Made by a program: the position numbers and the translations under genes. The notes below the pieces were generated by a model. That model saw only the letters and a program-made list of their open reading frames with translations. It did no database searches and had not been told where the DNA came from. A DNA stretch of 11,849 bases from Pseudomonadota bacterium (GTDB lineage: Bacteria; Pseudomonadota; Alphaproteobacteria; Rhizobiales; Rhizobiaceae), in assembly GCA_023399635.1 (NCBI GenBank), contig JAEWOP010000264.1:1-11849 (forward strand). The letters run 5' to 3'. Shown in pieces: positions 7,218 through 11,849 of this stretch (positions are counted from its first letter, which is position 1; each line of letters opens with the position of its first letter).

Positions 7218-7607
7218 ATGATCAAGCGCGTCTCGTCCGGCTCTCCCTTCGAAGCCCGTATCGGATATTCCCGTGCAGTGGTTGATGGTGACATGATCTA
7301 TGTCTCCGGCACCACAGGCTATGACTATGCGCGGATGGAGATGCCCGAGGACGTGGCTCACCAGACTAAAAACGCGCTGGCAACGATTGAGAACGCTTTA
7401 CATGAAGCCGGTAGCAGCCTGAACGATGTCGTCCGCGTTCGCTACTACATCACCGACATGGCTTACTACGACGCAGTCGTGGACGTTGTGGGTCAGGCCT
7501 TCGCAGAGATCAGGCCAGCGGCCACCATGTTGGTTTGCGGGCTGACAACACCGGAAATGAAGGTGGAAATTGAAGTGACTGCTCGCATCGGCGCCAGTAC
7601 GTCCTGA
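7218..7607 (+). CDS. Rid (YjgF/YER057c/UK114) family protein without the RidA arginine
   Basis: 129 residues, one Rid domain across the full length, normally a homotrimer. Family features include MIYVSGTTG (about 26-34), the helix with NALATIENAL, LNDVVRVRYYITD, and the C-terminal block starting IRPAATMLVCGL and ending KVEIEV. Canonical RidA, which hydrolyses reactive 2-aminoacrylate and related imines, needs an Arg in the PAR motif (Arg105 in E. coli). Aligning the signature here puts Ala102 at that site while the downstream Glu (Glu117) is kept. By published subfamily logic this resembles Rid4-7, which lack the Arg and whose role is unclear, so I do not call it ridA. It lies between leuD and leuB, 15 bases after leuD, with a modest AAAGG before the ATG. 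Confidence 0.9.
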   Translation: MIKRVSSGSPFEARIGYSRAVVDGDMIYVSGTTGYDYARMEMPEDVAHQTKNALATIENALHEAGSSLNDVVRVRYYITDMAYYDAVVDVVGQAFAEIRPAATMLVCGLTTPEMKVEIEVTARIGASTS

Positions 7608-7615
7608 TTTTCGAC

Positions 7616-7678
7616 GGCCTTCTCCTTTCGGCAGGCTCGGAGGAGGTCATGACGGCACGGTGGTCGTGCGGAGGGTGA
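7616..7678 (+). promoter_or_regulatory. Structured leader with a 9-codon ORF ahead of leuB
   Basis: In the 94-base gap before leuB, ATG at 7649 opens a short frame reading MTARWSCGG and ending TGA at 7676-7678. GGAGGAGG (7639-7646) lies just before it, a much stronger Shine-Dalgarno sequence than those of the flanking genes. GGCCTTCTCC (7616-7625) can pair with GGAGGAGGTC (7639-7648) in a 10-bp stem with two G-U pairs, which would hide that site. Within the ORF, GCACG and CGTGC (7655-7669) form a further small stem. There are no Leu codons, so simple leucine attenuation is not supported. It could be a translational coupling or regulatory uORF, or chance. Confidence 0.45.
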
Positions 7679-7701
7679 GCCCGCTACCAGAAGGAATATC
7701 A

Positions 7702-8811
7702 ATGACCAAGTCTCTTTTCCTGCTTCCAGGTGACGGCATCGGCCCGGAGGCCATGGCCGAGGTCCGCAAGATCATCGCGCACATGAACAGCACGATGAAC
7801 GCCGGCTTCGTGACGGAAGAGGGGCTGGTCGGCGGCTGTGCCTATGACGCTCATGGGTCTGCCATATCCGAAGATGACATGGCCAAGGCGATGGCGGCCG
7901 ATGCCGTGCTGTTTGGCGCGGTCGGTGGCCCCAAATGGGATTCCGTTCCCTACGAAGTGCGCCCGGAAGCCGGTCTGCTGCGGCTGCGCAAGGACCTCAA
8001 GCTGTTTGCCAACCTGCGCCCGGCCATCTGCTATCCGGCACTCGCCAACGCCTCCTCCCTTAAGCCGGAGCTGGTCGAGGGGCTGGACATCCTCATCGTC
8101 CGCGAGCTCACCGGCGGCGTATACTTCGGCGAGCCCAAGGAAATCATTGAGCTCGGCAACGGCCAGAAGCGCGGGATCGACACCCAGGTCTACGACACCT
8201 ACGAGATCGAGCGCATTGCAAGCGTCGCTTTCGAACTTGCCCGCACCCGCAACAACCGCGTCTGCTCCATGGAGAAGCGCAACGTCATGAAGTCCGGCGT
8301 GCTCTGGAATCAGGTCGTGACGGAAACGCACAAGCGCGCCTTCTCCGACGTCCAGCTCGATCACATGTTGGCTGATGCCGGCGGCATGCAGCTGGTGCGT
8401 GCGCCAAAACAGTTCGACGTGATCGTTACCGACAATCTTTTCGGCGATATGTTGTCGGATGTCGCCGCCATGCTGACAGGCTCGCTTGGAATGCTGCCGT
8501 CAGCCTCACTCGGTGCCCCCGATGCCAAGACGGGCAAGCGGAAGGCTCTTTACGAACCGGTCCATGGTTCGGCACCGGATATTGCCGGCAAGGGCATTGC
8601 CAACCCGATTGCCATGATCGCCTCCTTTGCCATGTGCCTTCGCTATTCCTTCAACATGGTCACAGAAGCAGACCGGCTGGAGAAGGCAATCGCCAATGTT
8701 CTGGATCAGGGCATCCGCACCGGAGATATCATGGGAGATGGCTGCCGCCAGGTTGGCACGGCGGAAATGGGCGATGCGATTCTCAAGGAGTTCGCCGGCC
8801 TTTCCGCGTAA
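7702..8811 (+). CDS. leuB: 3-isopropylmalate dehydrogenase
   Basis: NAD-dependent oxidative decarboxylation of 3-isopropylmalate to 2-oxoisocaproate, the step after LeuCD in leucine synthesis; cytosolic dimer. 369 residues, typical length. The N-terminus FLLPGDGIGPEAMAEV and the GAVGGPKWD segment are classic. The metal/substrate motif DNLFGDMLSD is at about 244-253, and the NAD-binding block EPVHGSAPDIAGKGIANP begins near 285. I chose the ATG at 7702 because AAGGA precedes it by six bases and MTKSLFLLPGDG is the family N-terminus. A GTG at 7660 would add 14 unconserved residues. It is the third gene of the probable leuD-Rid-leuB operon, followed by a hairpin terminator. Confidence 0.97.
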   Translation: MTKSLFLLPGDGIGPEAMAEVRKIIAHMNSTMNAGFVTEEGLVGGCAYDAHGSAISEDDMAKAMAADAVLFGAVGGPKWDSVPYEVRPEAGLLRLRKDLKLFANLRPAICYPALANASSLKPELVEGLDILIVRELTGGVYFGEPKEIIELGNGQKRGIDTQVYDTYEIERIASVAFELARTRNNRVCSMEKRNVMKSGVLWNQVVTETHKRAFSDVQLDHMLADAGGMQLVRAPKQFDVIVTDNLFGDMLSDVAAMLTGSLGMLPSASLGAPDAKTGKRKALYEPVHGSAPDIAGKGIANPIAMIASFAMCLRYSFNMVTEADRLEKAIANVLDQGIRTGDIMGDGCRQVGTAEMGDAILKEFAGLSA

Positions 8812-8820
8812 AGCTTGCTC

Positions 8821-8863
8821 TTGCGGCGCCCCCGGTAGCGGGCGCTGCAAAGGCCTGGATTTT
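8821..8863 (+). terminator. Intrinsic terminator after leuB
   Basis: TTGCGGCGCCC (8821-8831) pairs with GGGCGCTGCAA (8840-8850) over 11 bp with one G-U pair and an 8-base loop, starting ten bases after the leuB TAA. A short ATTTT run (8859-8863) follows, some bases beyond the stem, so the U-tract is imperfect. Stem strength and position make it the likely end of the leu unit. Confidence 0.6.
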
Positions 8864-8864
8864 G

Positions 8865-8898
8865 GTCAAGCGCCAGCCGATCAACGGCTCCGCTTGAC
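8865..8898. repeat. Two-part inverted repeat overlapping the predicted asd promoter
   Basis: GTCAAGCG (8865-8872) and CGCTTGAC (8891-8898) are perfect 8-bp complements. Inside them AGCCG (8875-8879) and CGGCT (8885-8889) pair around the loop ATCAA. The right arm contains five bases of the predicted -35 box TTGACT (8894-8899). It may be an operator or a second hairpin behind the leuB terminator. It has no U-tract. Confidence 0.55.
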
Positions 8899-8921
8899 TC
8901 CAAATCAGAATGTTCTAAACA
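8894..8921 (+). promoter_or_regulatory. asd: Predicted sigma-70-type promoter for the asd leader transcript
   Basis: TTGACT (8894-8899) is followed after 16 bases by TAAACA (8916-8921). Transcription would start near 8928, giving a leader of about 250 bases before asd and only about 19 bases before the 39-codon leader ORF at 8947. This is the best promoter-like match in the leuB-asd gap. Confidence 0.5.
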
Positions 8922-8946
8922 CCAACCTCGAACGGGAAAGCACCTT

Positions 8947-9066
8947 ATGAACTGCCGCGAGCTTGACATCGCTGCTGATTTTCTGCCGGCCAGTCTTGCC
9001 GGCCCGCACTCGTGCTTTGCCGCCTTCAATAAAACCACGGCCAAAACGACGACGAAAACCGTCTGA
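8947..9066 (+). CDS. Candidate Thr/Lys-rich leader peptide upstream of asd
   Basis: A 39-codon ORF from ATG 8947 to TGA 9064-9066, between the predicted promoter and asd. The last 12 residues are NKTTAKTTTKTV: six Thr and three Lys, encoded ACC ACG, ACG ACG ACG, ACC and three AAA. The adjacent asd gene uses AAG for nearly all its Lys, so the AAA codons stand out. A run of codons for pathway end products just before a stop, followed by hairpins and then a gene of that pathway, is the layout of leader-peptide attenuators such as the enterobacterial thr leader. The first 27 residues (MNCRELDIAADF...) make it longer than most leaders. The Shine-Dalgarno sequence (GGGAAAG) is weak. It may instead be a small protein or chance. 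Confidence 0.6.
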   Translation: MNCRELDIAADFLPASLAGPHSCFAAFNKTTAKTTTKTV

Positions 9067-9071
9067 CGTCT

Positions 9072-9176
9072 CTGGCCACCGCTCTCTCCCCGGTTAGGCC
9101 GGGGACCAGGAAACTGCGGTCGCGTTCGCGGTTTCCCCCTCACGGATCGAGGAGAGACAGAAAGAGAGCAAACATT
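9072..9176 (+). promoter_or_regulatory. asd: Candidate attenuator / Shine-Dalgarno switch before asd
   Basis: Hairpin A pairs CCCCGG (9088-9093) with CCGGGG (9099-9104), extendable by CTGG (9072-9075) and CCAG (9106-9109). Hairpin B pairs GGAAACTGCG (9109-9118) with CGCGGTTTCC (9127-9136), ten pairs including one G-U. Neither is followed by a U-tract. The CU-rich stretch GCTCTCTCC (9081-9089) is complementary to GGAGAGA (9151-9157) and to GAGAGC (9164-9169), the likely asd ribosome site. Upstream, CCACGGCC (9035-9042), inside the Thr codons, can pair with GGCCGGGG (9097-9104) at seven of eight positions and would break hairpin A. Alternative folds of this kind suit control by ribosome stalling, more likely of translation than termination. 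Confidence 0.5.
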
Positions 9177-10211
9177 ATGGGTTTCAAGATTGCAGTCGTC
9201 GGTGCAACCGGCAATGTGGGACGAGAGATGCTCAACATTCTCTCCGAGCGTGGCTTCCCGGCTGACGAGGTGGTGGCACTTGCTTCTGCCCGGTCACAGG
9301 GAACAGAGGTTTCCTTCGGTGACAAGATCTTGAAGGTCCAGAACCTCGAGAACTATGATTTTTCCGACACCGACATCTGCCTGATGTCCGCCGGCGGCAC
9401 GATTTCCCAGAAGTGGTCCCCAAAGATCGGCGCGCAGGGTTGCGTCGTGATCGATAACTCCTCCGCTTGGCGGTACGATCAGGAAGTCCCGCTGATCGTT
9501 CCGGAGGTGAACGCCGACGCAGTCGAAGGCTTCCGCAAGAAGAACATCATTGCCAACCCGAATTGCTCGACCGCCCAGCTGGTCGTTGCGCTGAAGCCGC
9601 TGCATGACTTCGCCAAGATCAAGCGCGTCGTCGTCTCGACTTACCAGTCTGTTTCCGGCGCCGGCAAGGAGGGAATGGACGAGCTCTTCACCCAGACCCG
9701 TGCCGTCTTCGTTGCCGATCCGGTGGAATCCAAGAAGTTCACCAAGCGCAGCGCCTTCAACGTCATTCCGCATATCGATAGCTTCATGGAAGACGGCTAC
9801 ACAAAGGAAGAATGGAAGGTTCTGGCCGAAACGAAGAAGATGCTGGATCCGAAAATCCGCGTGACCTGCACAGCAGTTCGCGTTCCGGTCTTCATTGGCC
9901 ACTCTGAATCCGTCAACATCGAGTTCGAGAACGAGATCACCGCCGATCAGGCGCGCGATATCCTGCGCGAAGCCCCCGGTTGCCTCGTCATCGACAAGCA
10001 TGAGAACGGTGGCTACGTCACGCCGGTCGAATGCGCTGGCGAGGACGCGACCTATATTTCGCGCATCCGCGAGGACGCCACGGTCGAGAACGGCCTGAAC
10101 CTCTGGGTGGTTTCCGACAACCTTCGCAAGGGCGCCGCACTCAACGCCATCCAGATCGCAGAACTGCTGGTCAACCGCGGTCTCATCAAGCCGCGCACGC
10201 TGGCTGCCTGA
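9177..10211 (+). CDS. asd: Aspartate-semialdehyde dehydrogenase
   Basis: Reduces aspartyl phosphate to aspartate semialdehyde with NADPH, the common step before the Lys/diaminopimelate and Thr/Met branches, so it also feeds peptidoglycan synthesis. 344 residues, normal length. GATGNVGRE (9-17) is the nucleotide-binding loop. NPNCSTAQL carries the acylated catalytic Cys130. STYQSVSGAGKEG and the later RVPVFIGHSE, with the expected active-site His, complete the signature. The ATG at 9177 follows AAAGAGAG eight bases away. The gene is separated from leuB by 365 bases holding its own predicted promoter and leader, so it is likely regulated apart from the leu operon. A GC-rich hairpin follows. Confidence 0.97.
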   Translation: MGFKIAVVGATGNVGREMLNILSERGFPADEVVALASARSQGTEVSFGDKILKVQNLENYDFSDTDICLMSAGGTISQKWSPKIGAQGCVVIDNSSAWRYDQEVPLIVPEVNADAVEGFRKKNIIANPNCSTAQLVVALKPLHDFAKIKRVVVSTYQSVSGAGKEGMDELFTQTRAVFVADPVESKKFTKRSAFNVIPHIDSFMEDGYTKEEWKVLAETKKMLDPKIRVTCTAVRVPVFIGHSESVNIEFENEITADQARDILREAPGCLVIDKHENGGYVTPVECAGEDATYISRIREDATVENGLNLWVVSDNLRKGAALNAIQIAELLVNRGLIKPRTLAA

Positions 10212-10223
10212 CGCTTGGAACTT

Positions 10224-10250
10224 GACCCGGCGCCAGCAGTGGCGCCGGTC
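10224..10250 (+). terminator. Hairpin downstream of asd, probable terminator
   Basis: CCGGCGCC (10227-10234) pairs perfectly with GGCGCCGG (10241-10248) around a 6-base loop, with GA/TC able to extend it past one bulged C. It begins 13 bases after the asd stop. The following sequence is CU-rich (GCTTCTCCTCCC) and not a U-run, so termination efficiency is uncertain. Confidence 0.5.
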
Positions 10251-10362
10251 GCTTCTCCTCCCGAATAATTCAGTCCCTATGAGTTGAAGCGCCTGATACG
10301 AGTCCCATAAAGCTTCATTAACCCAGAAACGGGCGATATGCCCAACGGAAGCGGATCGATAA

Positions 10363-11175
10363 ATGCTGAACACCCTACGTGCAACGACCTTCGTAGCGGC
10401 TGTCATGACCATGGCGGCGCCGGTTGCGGCAGCGCAATGCGGCAATGATAGCAGCGGTTTTACAAACTGGGTGCAGGCCTTCAAGCCGCAGGCAGTTGCC
10501 AGTGGCATCTCACCGCAGGTGGTCGAGCGGGCGTTGGCAAACGTTTCCTACAACCGCGACACCATTCGCGCGGATCGTGGTCAAAAAAGCTTCAAGCTGT
10601 CCTTCGACCAGTTCATGGAGAAGCGCGGCGGGGCGACCATCATTGCCCGTGGCAAGAAAATGAAGAACACCCACGCGCAGCTACTGGCCTCGATCGAACG
10701 CCGCTATGGCGTTCCGGCCGGCCCGTTGCTTGCGATCTGGGGTATGGAAACCGGCTTTGGTAGCTTTCTCGGCAACCAGAATACCTTGTCTGCCGTTGCG
10801 ACGCTTGCTTACGACTGCCGCCGATCCGATTATTTCACCGAACAGCTTTATGCTGCTCTGACCTTGGTTCAGCGCGGCGACCTCAGCCCATCTGCCAAGG
10901 GTGCGGCACATGGAGAAATCGGTCAGACCCAATTCCTTCCGGTAAACGTGGTTCGCTACGGCGTTGACGGCGATGGCGATGGCCATGTGGATCTGGTTGG
11001 TTCTCGTGCCGACGCGCTGGCATCGACTGCAAACTTCCTGGTAGGCCATGGTTGGCGCGCTGGGGCAGGCTACCAGCCCGGTGAACCGAATTATGTTGCA
11101 ATCCAGGGCTGGAACGCAGCGACCGTTTACCAGCAGGCCATCGCTCACATCGGAGCGCGTATCGACGGCGGCTGA
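10363..11175 (+). CDS. Secreted lytic murein transglycosylase, MltB-like (GH103)
   Basis: Cleaves the MurNAc-GlcNAc bond of peptidoglycan to leave 1,6-anhydro-MurNAc. 270 residues. Residues 1-24 form a signal peptide (hydrophobic core, AAPVAAA before the cut). A Cys follows at 26, but AAQC does not fit a lipobox, so it is probably a soluble periplasmic protein. The catalytic Glu is Glu129 in IWGMETGFGSFLGN. The partner motif GEIGQTQFLP (about 184-193) and the VDGDGDGHVDL stretch (201-211) are typical of GH103. There is no C-terminal peptidoglycan-binding domain. GGAAGCGGA lies before the ATG. A weak promoter-like TTGAAG-N18-TAAAGC occurs at 10284-10313. It converges on the carbonic anhydrase gene. 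Confidence 0.92.
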   Translation: MLNTLRATTFVAAVMTMAAPVAAAQCGNDSSGFTNWVQAFKPQAVASGISPQVVERALANVSYNRDTIRADRGQKSFKLSFDQFMEKRGGATIIARGKKMKNTHAQLLASIERRYGVPAGPLLAIWGMETGFGSFLGNQNTLSAVATLAYDCRRSDYFTEQLYAALTLVQRGDLSPSAKGAAHGEIGQTQFLPVNVVRYGVDGDGDGHVDLVGSRADALASTANFLVGHGWRAGAGYQPGEPNYVAIQGWNAATVYQQAIAHIGARIDGG

Positions 11176-11186
11176 AATACAGCCGG

Positions 11187-11217
11187 TTCGGCGGCAGGCT
11201 AGGACTCTGCCGCCGAA
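11187..11217. terminator. Bidirectional terminator hairpin between converging genes
   Basis: TTCGGCGGCAG (11187-11197) and CTGCCGCCGAA (11207-11217) are perfect 11-bp complements around a 9-base loop. It lies 11 bases after the transglycosylase stop and downstream of the carbonic anhydrase on the other strand. Neither side has a long U-tract, but its position between converging genes strongly suggests a shared terminator. Confidence 0.65.
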
Positions 11218-11267
11218 ACAGGATCTAAGGGCCGCGCAAAATCACCCGTTTCGCGGTCCATCAACTA
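11199..11267 (-). other. Preserved C-terminal coding remnant beyond the carbonic anhydrase amber codon
   Basis: After TAG at 11267-11265 the same frame stays open for 21 codons (LMDRETGDFARPLDP then VSAAES) and stops at TAG 11201-11199, in the loop of the terminator hairpin. The motif LMD-x-x-TGDF matches the usual end of beta anhydrases after STGEL. A single TGG to TAG change would explain it. Sequencing error and amber readthrough are also possible. Confidence 0.6.
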
Positions 11268-11849
11268 GAGCTCACCGGTGGAGATGTCAAACCAGGCACC
11301 ATCGAGCTGCAGTTCGCCCTGCTCTTCAAGAGCACGAACATAGGGAAACGTCCGCAAATTGCTGAGCGAATTGCGGATCGACACCCGCTCCAGCGCCGTC
11401 TGGCGCTCGCTCTGCGTCATCAGGTCATTGCTCTGGATCTGATCGGCTGCCGGACGAACGAGACCCATCCATTTCCCGATGAAGTCTCCGGGAGACAAGG
11501 GCTCCATGTTCGGATCCAGCGCCGCCTTGATGCCGCCACAGCGGCCATGACCCATGATGACGATGTTGGCGATCTTTAGCGCCTGCACCGCGAACTCGAT
11601 CGCCGCCGAGGTGGCATGATACTGCCCATCGGGCTCGTAGGGCGGCACCATGTTTGCAACGTTGCGCACGACAAACAGCTCACCGGGACCGCAGTCGAAA
11701 ATCGTTTCCGGTGCCGCGCGGGAATCGCAACAGGCGATGACCAATGTGTGGGGATGCTGACCCGCGTCCGCCAATGTCCGATATCTGTCCCGCTCGGCGG
11801 TGTAGCGGCCGTTCATAAAGTTGCGGTATCCGTTCAGAAGGCGCTCTGG
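11265..11849 (-). CDS. Beta-class carbonic anhydrase, 5' end outside the window, C-terminus cut by an amber codon
   Basis: Zinc enzyme interconverting CO2 and bicarbonate. 194 residues are visible, beginning mid-frame with PERLLNGYRNFMNGRY; the family starts only a few residues earlier. The zinc motifs CCDSRAAPE and GHGRCGG are intact, with Cys, Asp-Arg, His and Cys in place, as are VVRNVAN and PDGQYHATSAAIEF, so the active site should work. The frame ends LDGAWFDISTGEL followed by TAG at 11267-11265. Beta anhydrases normally continue past STGEL with a Trp or similar residue and a further strand. The same frame after TAG reads LMDRETGDFARPLDP to the next stop at 11199. The protein therefore looks shortened by about 21 residues. 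An ATG at 11816 lies inside the conserved N-terminus and is not the start. Confidence 0.93.
   Translation of the reverse strand, partial: PERLLNGYRNFMNGRYTAERDRYRTLADAGQHPHTLVIACCDSRAAPETIFDCGPGELFVVRNVANMVPPYEPDGQYHATSAAIEFAVQALKIANIVIMGHGRCGGIKAALDPNMEPLSPGDFIGKWMGLVRPAADQIQSNDLMTQSERQTALERVSIRNSLSNLRTFPYVRALEEQGELQLDGAWFDISTGEL

Noticed and set aside
6474..7361. 295-codon minus-strand open frame
   Set aside because: Antisense shadow of leuD and the Rid gene, both of which have clear family motifs.
7649..7678. Leucine attenuator before leuB
   Set aside because: The short ORF has no Leu codons and no U-tract terminator follows, so I report it only as an unexplained leader ORF.
10314..10330. 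Possible CtrA half-site (TTAACC) upstream of the transglycosylase gene
   Set aside because: Only a half-site matches, there is no TTAA-N7-TTAA pair, and such hexamers are common by chance.
10418..10443. Lipoprotein signal in the transglycosylase
   Set aside because: A Cys follows the signal peptide, but Gln at -1 does not fit a lipobox, so an ordinary signal peptide is more likely.
9294..10508. 404-codon minus-strand open frame
   Set aside because: It is antisense to asd and the following intergenic hairpin. Its product resembles nothing and Asd is unambiguous.

Overview
The window looks like chromosomal DNA from an alphaproteobacterium of the order Rhizobiales, most likely the Rhizobium/Agrobacterium group. 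Base composition is moderately GC-rich. The LexA operator has the alphaproteobacterial direct-repeat form GTTC-N7-GTTC, and leuD, leuB, asd, a GH103 transglycosylase and a beta-carbonic anhydrase all read as rhizobial proteins. I saw no tRNA, rRNA, CRISPR array, insertion sequence or prophage gene.

Left part (1-4442, minus strand): an imuA-imuB-dnaE2 cassette encoding the SOS mutasome. dnaE2 runs off the left edge. imuB and dnaE2 overlap by one base and imuA and imuB by about 150 bases. A LexA box lies 22 bases upstream of imuA. Divergent from the cassette is a small HExxH zincin-like metalloprotein gene (4573-5010). It converges on a two-gene minus-strand unit, a CoA ester lyase followed by a DUF1737 protein, joined by an ATGA stop/start overlap (5027-6132). 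Divergent from the lyase is a 75-residue membrane protein gene (6240-6467).

Middle (6597-8811, plus strand): leuD, a Rid-family gene lacking the canonical RidA arginine, and leuB form a probable leucine operon. The 94-base gap before leuB holds a structured leader with a 9-codon ORF behind a strong Shine-Dalgarno sequence. A GC-rich hairpin terminates the unit.

The 365-base leuB-asd gap (8812-9176) is the most interesting part. In order it holds the leuB terminator, a two-part inverted repeat touching a -35 box, a TTGACT-N16-TAAACA promoter, a 39-codon ORF ending in a Thr/Lys run (NKTTAKTTTKTV), two strong hairpins, and CU-rich sequence able to pair with the asd Shine-Dalgarno region. This is what a leader-peptide attenuator for aspartate-semialdehyde dehydrogenase, the branch enzyme for Lys and Thr/Met, would look like. 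It is a prediction from sequence only.

Right part (9177-11849): asd, a hairpin, a secreted MltB-like lytic transglycosylase, a shared bidirectional hairpin, and a converging beta-carbonic anhydrase gene that runs off the right edge. The anhydrase frame has an amber codon where the family usually has Trp, and the expected C-terminal tail continues in frame after it, so the protein has probably been shortened recently.
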